64,000 nt of DNA from Mesostigma viride (Eukaryota; Streptophyta; Mesostigmatophyceae; Mesostigmatales; Mesostigmataceae). This document shows, piece by piece, positions 41,994 through 52,397 of the stretch; position 1 is the stretch's first letter; every line of letters starts with the position of its first letter. Under the pieces are notes generated by a model. The model saw only the letters and a program-made list of their open reading frames with translations. It had not been told where the DNA came from and did no database searches. Position numbers and translations under genes: made by a program. Where the stretch lies: contig RPFO01001898.1 of assembly GCA_009746045.1 (NCBI GenBank), forward strand, positions 1 through 64,000, given 5' to 3'.

Positions 41994-42385
41994 ACAAGAA
42001 AAAAGACCACAACAATGTCACTACGCCGCCAAAGTAGTCAAACTGCACTAGCACGGGGCTGACATCAGCAACCGAGCTTAACTTAACATGTCAACCTGAG
42101 AATGTAGCGACACCTACCGTACCACAAAAACAACAACCAATCAAATACCCTTTCCGAAAGGTTCTAATTATCATTCGACATACCGGTTCAACAAACCCGG
42201 CCCTGTCAAACTTTAAGCATAAGATTGTTTCGAGATTGTAGTACAATATTTCAGGTCGCCAGCCATTAGCCAAATCCGGTTACATCTGCCAAACCCGCCC
42301 GGTTCAGCCGACCATCCAGGCGGCTTCCGTGAGCGGCCTTATTCCCCGCCTCACTTCGAGAAACTCTTTTCAAAGAAATCCGATT
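41994..42385. repeat. 392-bp direct repeat, copy 2
   Basis: Second copy of 40591-40982. The 1-kb stretch between the copies has only short unrecognised ORFs. Confidence 0.85.
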
Positions 42386-42487
42386 TGCGTATAATTTCCG
42401 GATAATACCGTATTCTACCGTATTATCCATTATACGGACCCCGCGCGTATAACCGCGTATTGCGTATAATGGAACACTGCTGGCGTG

Positions 42488-42590
42488 GACAACCCTGCAG
42501 ATGCTCTCACCAAGCTGGAGGAGAAGGCTGAGCTGCAATACCCTTTGCTTCGTGGGCTCATGGCCTCCAAGGGGGGAGGGCCAGAGTAGA
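42488..42590 (+). pseudogene. Copy I-e RNase H C-terminus
   Basis: It reads GVDNPADALTKLEEKAE and PLLRGLM in the frame interrupted by the hAT element, ending at TAG near 42588. It corresponds to residues ~431 on of the intact protein at 25226-26620. Confidence 0.8.
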
Positions 42591-44099
42591 CCAAACAGCC
42601 TTGCTCTAGGTGGGAGGCATCCCAGTGGGCTGGGCAGCCACGTGGTGGCTGACAGCAGGTCCTTCAGAGTTTAGACACACTCTGCTGGACAGGGGTCAGG
42701 GTGGAGTCACTCCCCTGGCTGAGAATTTCGCCTGGCTCTGTCATGGAGCTGCAGAAGAGTCTTAAGGACTTTGTAATGGGCCTTGGGTCTTCATGGAATG
42801 GACCCTGCAAGGGCAGCCCAAGTGTTGGCTCTAACAGGTTGCTGTACATTTGTATATATTCTCTGTAACCAACCTGTTGCATGCTAATAAAATCCCTGGT
42901 TGTGTGACCATGTTGGACGTGGTTGCCAGGGGCCTCACTATGGGTTATACTTCTTTATAATAAAACATAATCTTGTTATTGTCATGTCTTGTTGTTTGTG
43001 TTGCTCAGTTCCAGGAGCTGATCCAAACCTGGAGGATATGGGGTGGGGTTCGATTCCCCAGCTGACCTCAGCCTGGCATGTGTGAATCCTGAGTTTATCC
43101 CTCAGTGAGGACATGGGCTCCCCATGTGTTGGCTAACATTTGTCAGGGCTCTCTCAGTCTTTGGAAGGATTTAAAAGATAAAGGAGGCTCCGTGGCGGGC
43201 GCCATATGAACGGGCGCCTGTGATAACTGGATGACCAGGAACTCACAATAGTACGTTCATGGACTCCTCTATCCAAACTCCTCTGACTAAGTGCAGACCT
43301 AACTTTAATCTACACCAGGTTCCCAAAGAAAGGGTTGGGGTGTCATGTGGGTCAGAGGGCAACCTTTGAACCAATGAGCAGGCCTAGCTAATATTTGGAG
43401 GCACCTCAGGTTCCAAAAGAAAAGGCAGGTCTGGTCTCTGGGAGGGATCAGATGTCTGAAGGCTTGTGGGGACAGTGGCTGATAGGTTCTCAGGCTGGTC
43501 CAAGCTCCAAAACAAGAAAGGGTTGGAGTTAGCATATTCGGGCACCAATGTGCTAGATGGATGCAGGTTGAGGAGACCTTTCCAAAGCCGTGTCAACCGC
43601 CTAGAACAGACAAGGGACTAGAAAGATATCAAGTCCCGAAGTACTGCCGACCGGTGGCCGAGGGCGGTGCACTCTCAGGGCATAGTGGACAGGACACGTG
43701 GCAGGCCGTGCCTGCACAGGCTTAGCCTGAGCTCTCACGTGACTGGGACACAGTGTACTGAGGACGCAACGGTCCTGTGGCTAGTAGAAGCCAGTAGCCA
43801 GCCAGCAGGTCTGCAAGGATGTAAGTCCATGCAGGACTGTGGCAGGTCCTGTGCTGACCTAGACACAGGATAGCCAGAGATTCCTGTATCCTGCCTGCAA
43901 CGAGGATGCAGGGCAGCGATACGAGGCTCTGGCAATGTAGCGTTGCCCAGCGTTGCTCATGACCGAGGAACAAGGATGGAACGAGGTGGCATATAGCTCG
44001 AGGCTCAACGAGGCAACGAGCGTCTTCACACACGAACCTTGGTCGTCACGACGAGTGGCGAGCCTATCGAGGGTCGTAGGCCTGGTGTGAGGATAAAGG
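42591..44099 (+). other. 3' UTR/LTR and leader between copies I-e and I-f
   Basis: No gene. Diverged counterpart of 26621-28640: AATAAAATC near 42885, T-arm-like motif GGGTTCGATTCCCC near 43046, GGGCGCC boxes near 43198-43220, and long shared blocks from 43660 on. It lacks the 430-bp tandem duplicate. It presumably holds an LTR shared between two tandem elements. Confidence 0.5.
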
Positions 44100-44936
44100 T
44101 TGCTAGCCAGCAGCCTAGGGTCATTCCAGCCGGCAAGGACCAGGAGCTCACAAGCTCTGCTGACGAGTTGCTGCGCAAATATCTCAGCATTAGCCGACCG
44201 GGTGCGTGCCGAGTTGGTGGCCAGGCGAGAAGGAGCTGCGGAGCCAGCTGGTGCGGTGCGACAAGAGTTCGTGCCAAAATTTTTGCAAAGTGACCCCATT
44301 TTCAGGCCCCTTGGGGTCACGTCGCGAAGCGGTTGGCAGGCAGCGGCAGGTGTGGGCGCGCAACGTGCGTTCGCAGGCGCAATTGGCGACGAGGTATTTG
44401 CGGCTGGACCAGTTCGACGTGAGCGACGAGTGGCGGAGCGCTACAGGCGGCTAGCAGATATCGAGGCGGCTGAAGGAGCTATCGCTGGAAATCAGCGTGC
44501 GACGCGGGTCGACAGGGTAGTCGACAGGAATCCGGAGCGGAGGAGAGTGCCGCTTCAGGAATTGCCCCAACCTCTTCGCGTTCGAGTGACGCAGTGGGAG
44601 GAGTTCGCCTCTCGTGGTTACGACAGTGACCTTGAGGTAGGCGCTGTGTGGGTCGCTGATCTAAGCGACGAGGAGCTTGGCGACTGCGAGGTGCCAAGGT
44701 ATAACCCGCGGGGTGGTAACGACGGGTTGTCGCCTGTTTACTACGCCAACGGTGACGACGCTGTCATCGCGAGCCGACAGCGGGCTGACGACGGTGCTGC
44801 TGGCAGCAGGGTGCCAGAGCTCATCAGTGTGAGCGACAGTGACAGCGACAGCGACAAGGAAAACCAGGTGGCGCCTGCGGGTGGCCGTGGTGGGTGTTAC
44901 GTCCTGGCTCGACTCTATCCCAAACACCTCGCCTAA
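44100..44936 (+). pseudogene. Copy I-f leader ORF upstream of Gag, cut by a solo LTR
   Basis: A 278-residue frame with Arg/Ala-rich sequence (ISALADRVRAELVARREG, RRERRVAERYRRLADIEAAEG) and an acidic Asp/Ser repeat near the end (SVSDSDSDSDKEN). No known domain. From 44895 the frame runs into the inserted solo LTR, which supplies the last 14 residues. It occupies the position of the leader ORF of copy I-e but differs from it after about 44180. Confidence 0.5.
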
Positions 44937-45468
44937 CCTTACCTAAACTAGTGATGAGGCACCTACCTAGGAGTGAGGAGCTATATTGGCTATAAGACCT
45001 AGGACGCGACGACTCTGCTTCTCAATGCATTCCATTATAATACGCCATATACCGAATAAAACCAGGGTACTACGAAGGAAACAATACTGCACTGCCGTGA
45101 CCCAAGCCTATATGTGTTAATTCATTTAACACACGCCGAGTGCCATTCACGAAGGACAACTGCTGCATAAATGATCGCCGACAGGCGTGTATGCTCGGGC
45201 CGACATCGACCCTCGCCTACAGGACCAACGCACGTCCACAAGATTCACACGCAGGATAAAAGGACCACTACTAAAGTACGCAGCGCGGCGCGACTGCACC
45301 GAACCACCATAATGTACACTTGCCACGTCACAAGGCCCGGTACCGACCGGCCAAAAGGTCCTAACTACACGTAAGCCTAGGAAAGTCATCGAACTGCTCC
45401 GGAATGGCTGAGGCAACAAAGGACCTAATTTACGTCCGTAACAACAACCAAAGTTACGCGACGTAACA
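44895..45468 (-). repeat. Solo LTR of family B
   Basis: A 574-bp solo LTR flanked by a perfect 5-bp duplication GTGGG (44890-44894 and 45469-45473). In plus orientation it starts TGTTACGTCC and ends GCGACGTAACA. It is the reverse complement relative of 4561-5115. It formed by LTR-LTR recombination of an element inserted in the copy I-f leader ORF. Confidence 0.88.
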
Positions 45469-45588
45469 GTGGGCTTGACTAAGTGGTAACACTTGTCATC
45501 TTCCTTCTTGTTCAGCAGCGTAATAATATTGCTTTAATTGCTGTTTGGCCACTTGGCTGATCTGTAGCAGACCTGAACAAGACCCATC

Positions 45589-46746
45589 ATGAGCGAGGGA
45601 GCATCCGACCAACGAGGACGTGGGGTCGGCTTTGAGCGGCGTTGATATGGATGGACGCGGTGGACGAGGAGGAGGGCCTGCACTAGGGGACCAGGCTGGT
45701 CTAGAGGATGATCAGAGTCAGGGGTCTCAAGGCGCTCAGAACGCGCCAGCAGCAGCCCAAGCAGCGCCTAGGCGGCCGACCGTAGCCGAGGGGTACGCGG
45801 TGCTGAGCCAATTTCAGTCAATCAAAGACAATTGGCAGCCCAGAGACGCGGAGAGGATGCTGGAGGATATGAACTTGTACACGGACATCTACACCGGCGA
45901 CAAGCTTCGCATTCTGGCGTCCAGTGCCTATATACGGCAGTCGGCACGGCGGCTGTTTAAGTTCGTCCGGGAGCGCCATTCAGCGGGGGATACCTGGGCC
46001 GCTTTCATGACGCGCCTCAGGGTGTTCCTAAGTGATAAGAGGACCATAGATGGTTCTCACTTGAAGCAGGAGTACCTGGACTACTACAAGCCCATCAAGG
46101 GGCAGTTGGTGGTCCACGCATTTGAAGACTTCTGCAAGCTGAGGGAGGACGCCATGGCTAAAGATTCTTCTGTGCAGACAGAATGGCCATGGGTGACTTT
46201 CTCAAGTCACTGCAGCTGGATCCTATCACGATGGACAACGTGTCCATCCACATGCGCCAAGTCCATGGCTGGGCTGCAATGACGGACCAGCTGTATGAGT
46301 GCTTCAGTGGCAAGTACGTAGGCGGGAAGCGCCCACGTCAAGGGGACGAGGAGGCAGCTGAGCCTGCAGTCAAGTCCATGAGGGGATCGGGCCACGGGGG
46401 TCCAGCGTCCTCGAGGGGGCCTGAGACCTCGTTCAGTGGTCGAGGAAGGTCCAGGAGGGGGCGTGGCAGAATGGCTGGACGGGGGACACCTCCGAAGTCG
46501 GGACCTCCACAGTCCCAGTTTGACTTCAAGAGGGTGGGTGGTCCTCCCAAGGCTGGGCCCAGCAGTGGGACCTCACGGGACATCAGTCAGGTGGAATGTT
46601 ATTTCTGCCAAGGGAAGGGTCAATTCCGGAATGAGTGTCCCTGGTACCTGAGGCAGGAAGGTCAGAGCAAGCCAGCCCAGGGTGGCAGCAAGGAGAAGGC
46701 CGGTCCATCCCAGGACAAGGGCAAGGGCAAGGCTGTTGATCATTGA
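45589..46746 (+). pseudogene. Copy I-f Gag
   Basis: The ATG at 45589 (MSEGASDQRGRG) is the likely start; a frameshift follows near 45620. The main part (45620-46200) has a capsid-like helical region (QFQSIKDNWQPRDAERMLEDM, FKFVRERHSAGDTWAAFM). A second frameshift near 46190 leads to a Gly/Arg-rich segment and the zinc knuckle CYFCQGKGQFRNEC (near 46599). In the knuckle GQFRNEC has Gln where His is not expected (CX2C then KGQFRN), so zinc binding may be lost. It ends at TGA (46744-46746) with pol open in the same frame (TGACTTGAGC). Confidence 0.75.
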
Positions 46747-48194
46747 CTTGAGCCTGCACACATCCCTGAACCCTGGAGGGTGCCCCCAGGGGTGTGTAAT
46801 GTAGCTGCTAGTGACGGCAGTGAGGGGCAGCCCCATGCTCTAGTGATAGAGCCCATTGGACACGATGGGGCAAGCTTGGTTACCACAGAGAGTATGCCAG
46901 CTGTAGCTGCAGTGGTTACTCGCCAACGTGCCCGCCATGGCGGTGCTGAGCCTGAGGTAGGACCTGGTGCTGTGGACCCAGGTGGATCTCAGAAGCATTC
47001 TGACCGTGCAGGACTGGCACAGGATGGTCAGGATGAGGATAGGGCTGGAGACAGTCTGACAGGCACGACCCTGGTGCCTCCTGTACATAAGGGATCTGTA
47101 CATACCTTGAGTGCTTATAATGACAATAAAAGATTTTCTCTATTGTATGACATTGCCTCAAGGTTGCATACCATGTTTGGCCATGCAGCTCAGTCTTTGC
47201 AGGTTGCTAGACGGCTGGGAGGAAGTGAGTTGTACTCCATTTGCCAACAGGTTGCTCAAGCTTGCAGGTGCAGGCCAGTTGCTAGAAAGCCCAAGCAGTC
47301 TCATGCCAGGTCTCCTATTTTGCAGCCAGGCCATGTGCAGGTGGATATTCAGAGAATCAGGGGTTTGAAGCAGCCTGCTGGTGGCAGTGGACAGATATAC
47401 CAAGTACAAGACCCTAGAGATCCTGCCTGATATGGAGAAACCTACGTTGATTGCTGCTCTGAAGTTGACAAGGAGCAGGTACCCTGGGTTGGAGTTGCTG
47501 CAGTGTGACATTCAGTTTGAGTGCTGTGAGAACCTGCCAGAGTTTCCAGAGTTGCTGATTACACCCAGGGAGAGCCACGGCCAGCAAGGGGTGGTGGAGA
47601 GAGCCATCCAAGAGATCAAGACTGTGCTGCTGGTGGAGAGGATACCCAGGACGTCATCTGCCATTGTGACATCTGCATGGCTACGTTCTGTGGAGGACAG
47701 CTGGCTGAACCTAAGGACTCCCATGTTCTTTGGTGACATTGCCATCAATCCTCTTATGCTGCATACCAGGATGCTGCACTCAGCTGACGCTGAGCAGGCA
47801 TGGAAGGAGAAGCTAGAGGCCAAGTTCCTCAAGCTGATCGAGGCAGAAAGACAAGGGCTGGAGTGTCCTAGAACCTAACGTTGGACGACAGGTTGTTGTG
47901 TGGAAGGAGCCAAGCTTTCCAGGGAAACGTGGCAGCTGGCATGATGGGGTGGTGACCCAAGTAGAAGCCGCTGGCCATAAGTGCTGGGTGGCCATTGATG
48001 GCTCCCAGGCAGTGCACCGTCTGTCCTGGTCAAAGATCCGTCCCCGGGGAGGTAATCAAGGAGACCTCTTCCAGGTGCCCGCTGGTGTACAAGGCGGGGG
48101 TGACGTGGAACTTCCTGATCAGGGTGCTACAGCTGTATCGAGCCCTCAGGGTGACCCTGGCCCGGCCCCTGGGGTACCTTCACATACGGTGGTT
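46747..48194 (+). pseudogene. Copy I-f integrase
   Basis: In frame with Gag after UGA: spacer, then the zinc-binding start LHTMFGHAAQ near 47165 and VQVDIQRIRG. A frameshift near 47375 leads to the core (AVDRYTKYKTLE), CDIQF (D codon 47507) and GVVERAIQE (E codon 47597), again 29 residues apart. Another frameshift near 47880 leads to the C-terminal part (VVWKEPSFPGKRG, VHRLSW). The frame runs to GTT at 48192-48194, where the 9-kb DNA transposon is inserted. Confidence 0.8.
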
Positions 48195-48219
48195 CCCTAA
48201 GCACAACTGGAATTGTACT
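48195..48219 (+). repeat. Left terminal inverted repeat of 9-kb transposon
   Basis: It reads CCCTAAGCACAACTGG and continues AATTGTACT. Its reverse complement is 57183-57207 without mismatch. A second TACAATTTGA block near 48230 also recurs inverted near 57163. Confidence 0.92.
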
Positions 48220-48315
48220 CCACCACTAGTACAATTTGACTTTTTTTCAACTTTGTTATTTTGTACCTCCCTTAGGTCCAAAGCTAGGAGGTAAGTGTCT
48301 CATCATGTTTTGACA

Positions 48316-48656
48316 CCGTTGCACCGGCACACCGTTGCACCGGCACACCGTGCCACCATAAAACTACCATTTTATGATTTTGTATGGTGTCACGAGGTAA
48401 CCTAACGTCCAATACTAATGTTATAATGTCCACAAGCACTGCCTAAAGTGGGGTGCCACTGTGCCACCGTGCCACCGTGCCACCATAAAACTACCATTTT
48501 ATGATTTTGTATGGTGTGACGAGGTAACATAACGTCCAATACTAATGTTATATTGCCCACAAGCACTGCCCAACGTGGGGTGCCACTGTGCCACCGTGCC
48601 ACCGTGCCACCGTGCCACCGTGCCACCGTGCCACCGTGCCACCGTGCCACCGTGAC
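48316..48656 (+). repeat. Left subterminal GTGCCACC arrays
   Basis: Tandem 8-bp repeats GTGCCACC and variants GTTGCACC and GGCACACC. They are embedded in a larger ~127-bp tandem unit (CCACCATAAAACTACC at about 48353 and 48480). The last run (48580-48652) holds about nine perfect 8-mers. Such subterminal repeats are usually transposase-binding sites. Confidence 0.85.
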
Positions 48657-49155
48657 ATGTCTTGACACATCATTTTTTGACTTTTCCTACGCAAGTAATG
48701 CAAGCACATGGAAAAATAAAATATTGATGATTACTTGAGACAACTATTAATTGATTATCAGCATTGTCTCCAATGTCCCCTACATGTAACACATGGAGAA
48801 GCAAGTACTACGTGATCGCAACCACAATTCCTTTGTTCGCCAACTATAATACATCACAGCATAAAAAAGCTGAATAAATGGCTGAAAACTGACAAAGAGG
48901 TGCAAACACGATCAATATGAACATGAACCATAATAAACTGGTTCCCCTCGCTCATTTGCATCTTGCGAGTACGGCTGATGCCTTTTTCCGCGATGGAGGG
49001 GCGGTGGGCGGTGGGCGAGGGGCGCTGCGAGCACGCATGCGTTCATCATCAAAGTTGCTGACAGTGAGTCGTGAGACGAGTATGCTGAGTTGCTGCATAA
49101 TGTCCCTCAGCATAATGTGGCCTATCTGGCTCCCTCATGGCGGCATAACGGTAAG
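48657..49155. other. Transposon left interior without gene
   Basis: About 500 bp between the 8-bp arrays and MITE copy 3. Only short unrecognised ORFs. The GGTAAG at its right end is part of a repeat flanking the MITE. Confidence 0.5.
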
Positions 49156-49357
49156 TTACGTTAAATAGTGCCGGAACCTTTTGCCCACTGAGGCAAATCG
49201 GTCCGTCACACTATTTTGCCCGGAATAACCACTTCCGAGCACCCAAGTTAATTCGGCCGAATTAACTTGGGTGCTCGGAAGTGGTTATTCTGGGCAAAAT
49301 AGTGTGACGGACCGATTTGCCTCAGTGGGCAAAAGGTTCCGGCACTATTTAACGTAA
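49156..49357. repeat. Palindromic foldback MITE, copy 3, inside the 9-kb transposon
   Basis: Near-perfect palindrome centred near 49257 with ends TTACGTTAAATAG and CTATTTAACGTAA. CGGTAAG directly precedes it (49149-49155) and recurs at 49360-49366, a probable target duplication. It supplies the last ~29 residues and the stop codon of the minus-strand gene. Confidence 0.9.
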
Positions 49358-51742
49358 CTCGGTAAGCGCCCTGCAAGGGCTCACCGTGGGCCATATAATA
49401 GGAGTCATAAGGCTCGTACAGGCCATGCGATTCATCTTGCCAATCCAGCTTCCTTGCCCCATCGATCGCGGGTGCGCGCGTGCGCGGCTCTGGCTCATCT
49501 TGCCAATTCAGCTTCCTTGCCCCATCGATCGCGGGTGCGCGCTTGCGCGGCTCTGGCTCACGGCGTGCCGGCTGCCATTCTGCCCCCTGCGTGCCGGTGA
49601 AGCCTTCACGTTGCCGCAATGTGGGAGGCGCAGCAGGAATGGTCGGCCGGTGAAACTCCGTGCCGCGGCTTGAGGTTGGAGCACATTCAACAGGCGTGCA
49701 TGGCACTCGTTCCCTTTCCAAAGCATCAACCCTCTCCGTCAGGGATTTGACTTGTTCCTTCAGCTTCGCAGTCGCGGGGTTATCTGGGGCGGCAGCCGGC
49801 TTTGCACGCGCTGCCAATGATGATTGGCACTTGGAAACCTTTGCATTCAAATCAGCGATCTGCATAGCCACAGACGGCGGCGCCTTCTTCCTCCCTTGCT
49901 TCGCTTGAAACCCCACCCACGGTCCTTCAGCTCTGCGATTGCTGCCTGTGCTGCTTGCAACCCCTGAGTAAGGGGCGCTATGTAGCCACCCTGCCGGGGG
50001 AGCTGCTGGCATCGCACTCTCGGACGGTGCTGACTTTGCTGCGCGAGGCGGCAGTGCCTTCCCGCCCTGGTATTCAAGCTGGCGTGCAGGGCGCAAGCTC
50101 CGCTGCCCCCCCCCCCCCCGCCGCCTTCGAGACGCGCTTCCTGGCCTTGACGGGTGATGTTTGTTCCTCGCTGCCATCGTCACCCCCCCCTTCCCCACCA
50201 TTGTGCTCCTCCTCCACCTCCTCTTCATCGTCCAGGTCATAGCTGGCATCGCCCCCGCTTTCATCTTCATCTTCATCTTCATCAGATGGAGCAGGCGGGA
50301 CGACAGCGAGCACCTGAATTGTAAACATGCACGCATACAGAGATTGACATTTTACGTCAACAATACTTGGAAATTAATGTTTTATGGTGCTTACAAATAG
50401 AGTGCTCCTGATGGTGTCTTCTAGTATGCACATTGATCATATGCGCCAGTGTGGTTTGCGCTCGGCTGCGGTTGGATTGCGCATGGCATGTTCTAGCATA
50501 TGAATGTCAACAATGCAAAACCGATCTGAGATACTTACTTGATAGCCCTGCCCGGTGGTCTTGTTGGTCGCGCTCTTTAACTGGTTGATGCGCGACTCCT
50601 GGCGGGTAAACACTGACGTGATGTCCGCCATGGCATCCGCCAAGGTAGTACTCGAATTGCAATGTAATTCGGCGGTGGCGGCAGGGTCAACCGTCAAGTT
50701 ATATGGTCGGCACCACGCTACACGGATTTCACCGGAGGCGAATGAGGTAACCTTCCATTCTCCTTCCTCGCAGCTGTAAATGGGACGCACCATCGCCACA
50801 AAGGACTGGTACTCATGGCCAATGCTGGCTGCCCTCACACAAGCGAGTCCGAGGATGACAAGCCGCACAGCGGTGTTGCCCGTGGGAGTGGCACGCAGGT
50901 CACGCATTAGGTCAGCATCCGCATGACCGCAGATGTCACCGATGGAGAACGACGTCACCTTGGCGGTGCTACGAGAGCTAGCCTTTTTGCACGAAACATA
51001 CAGCGGAGGCCAGTCACTCTTGGTGTCTAGTTGGGCCAGGGAATCCTTTTCCTCAGGCAGCGTGTAGAACTTGTGAGCTCGTGTGATGTTGTGCTCTGGA
51101 ACGGTTATCTGAGGAATACCGTTGATGAACCGGCTGCTGTGGGTTGGAAAACCCTTGCCCACGTCAAGCATGTGAAGCACAACTGGCTTGGCCGCAGTAG
51201 CACCCCGGGATGCAATCGAGAGGCTGCCGGCTCCCTTCACGAGCACCCCCAAATATCCCAGATACTTGACGAGGCACTTGTGCGGAACTGGGTCCTGCGA
51301 TGGTGCCTGTTGCAATTCAAGAGCAATAGCACAAGCAATGTCATGATTCCAAACGCCAAGAACTGCACTTATTGTAATATTCCTTTGGTAAAATGCCATT
51401 CAAGAGCAATAGCACAAGCAATGTCATGATTCCAAACGCCAAGAACTTCACTTATTGTAATACACCTTTGGTAAAATAACAGCCGGATTTCCCCTGTCAT
51501 AAATTTACCTCAGATTTCCCAGTTGCACGGTCGGCTTCATCATCCGAAGCACCAGAGGCAAGTATTCTCTCAAGTTCCTTCACTGCGCCCCTGTGATACA
51601 CGGTCGCTTGCATTTTCTTCCTTTCTTCATCATCTACACCTATCACGGATACAAGGCCTGTATCCTTTGTCTGGTTCTCTTGCCCCGGTGGTGCAGGGCC
51701 GGGATCCATTGTGTCTGGTGGGGCTACTGCGTCCTTTTCCAT
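49248..51742 (-). CDS. Transposon accessory gene: three-exon coiled-coil protein, frame-damaged
   Basis: Exons deduced: 51742-51509, 51306-50539 and 50313-49248. Donors are GAG|GTAAAT and CAA|GTAAGT; acceptors are GCAACAG and AATTCAG; all junctions are phase 0. Exon 1 encodes a Pro-rich leader shared with the opposite arm. Exon 2 (256 residues) resembles no family I know. Exon 3 starts with an Asp/Glu-rich stretch (APSDEDEDEDESGG). It then needs frame changes at a 14-C run (50106-50119) and at other homopolymers to reach a coiled-coil segment (LKEQVKSLTERVDALERE) and a 21-residue tandem repeat (PAIDGARKLNWQD). The end lies in MITE copy 3. It may be the element's second, DNA-binding protein. 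Confidence 0.6.
49439..49564 (-). repeat. 63-bp tandem duplication in accessory gene
   Basis: Two 63-bp units (49439-49501 and 49502-49564) encode the repeat RAPAIDGARKLxWQDEPEPR on the minus strand. The length is a multiple of three, so the frame is kept. Confidence 0.85.
51315..51480 (-). repeat. 83-bp tandem duplication in intron 1 of accessory gene
   Basis: ATTCAAGAGCAATAGCAC starts at 51315 and again at 51398. The units differ at a few positions only. It duplicates the pyrimidine-rich stretch before the intron 1 acceptor, so intron 1 has a second branch/tract copy. Confidence 0.85.
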
Positions 51743-52360
51743 CGCTGGTGCTTTCCGATATCCCCTACATGTAAAGACCAAATGGTGGTGGCACGGAGTA
51801 CAAAATTAATGGTGGTGGCACGCCGCCATTGTTGTTGTTGTGTCCCACGCCGCACACCGGTGGAGTACAATTTGGTGGTGGCACGGTGTGCCGGTGGCAC
51901 GGTGTGCCGGTGCAACGGTGCAACGGTGCAACGGCCAGTGATTGGCCCGTTGCTGATTTTCTGATATGCAGCCTAGTAAAAATTGGCCGCAAATCTTGTG
52001 CCCACGTGCGACCGGACGAATTTGCGGCCAATTTTTATTAGGCTGCATGTCAGCAAATCAGCAACGGGCCAATCACTGGCCGTTGCACCGTTGCACCGTT
52101 GCACCGGCACACCGTTGCACCGGCACACCGTGCCACCACCAAATTGTACTCCAGAATGCCCGATGGTCTTTACATGTAGGGGATAATGAACCAGCGATGG
52201 AAGCGATGGAAGCACCAGCGATGGAAAGGGACGCAGTAGCCCCACCGGACACAATGGATCCCGGCCCTGCACCACCGGGGCAAGAGAACCTGACCATGGA
52301 TACAGGCTCTGTATCCGTGACAGGTGTAGATGATGAAAAAAAAAGAAGCAAGCGACCGTA
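51600..52360. repeat. Giant inverted repeat at the centre of the 9-kb transposon
   Basis: Arms extend outward from a 25-nt loop (51995-52019). The inner stem is GGCCGCAAAT/ATTTGCGGCC; then come 8-bp arrays (51880-51925 and 52080-52135), the TACATGTAGGGGAT block, and coding DNA for the same leader peptide (AVAPPDTMDPGPAPPGQEN) on both sides. The inner ~140 bp are almost perfect; the outer coding parts are more diverged. It serves as the shared 5' region of the two divergent genes. Confidence 0.88.
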
Positions 52361-52388
52361 TAATATTACGCAGTTCCTAAAGCCATGA
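52191..52388 (+). CDS. Leader-peptide ORF in the right palindrome arm
   Basis: About 65 codons from ATG near 52197 encode MEAPAMERDAVAPPD, then GPAPPGQEN and a Lys/Arg-rich end (KKRSKRPYNITQ). It ends with TGA at 52386-52388, directly upstream of and in the same frame as the DUF7869-like ORF. It mirrors exon 1 of the minus-strand gene. It could be a separate peptide, a leader joined by a small intron, or a nonsense-mutated N-terminus. Confidence 0.45.
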   Translation, partial: PAMEAMEAPAMERDAVAPPDTMDPGPAPPGQENLTMDTGSVSVTGVDDEKKRSKRPYNITQFLKP

Positions 52389-52397
52389 AGGGCCTGC

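Larger units (their letters stand above)
39058..42479. mobile_element. hAT-type non-autonomous element in copy I-e RNase H
   Basis: The 8-bp duplication CTGGCGTG (39050-39057 and 42480-42487) flanks inverted ends CAGTGTTCCATTATACG and CGTATAATGGAACACTG. Removing it restores the RNase H stretch GVDNPADALTKLEE of the intact copy. Subterminal DNA is rich in TATAATACG/CGTATTATA repeats, as in the hAT at 1901-3294. No transposase domain was recognised in 3.4 kb. It contains two 392-bp direct repeats and a duplicated internal end-like block. Confidence 0.88.

Noticed and set aside
40591-42385. LTR retrotransposon with 392-bp LTRs
   Set aside because: No TG...CA ends, primer-binding site, polypurine tract or target duplication.
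48316-48656. Regularly spaced short repeats resembling a CRISPR array
   Set aside because: The units are contiguous 8-mers or longer tandem units without unique spacers, in a eukaryotic transposon end.
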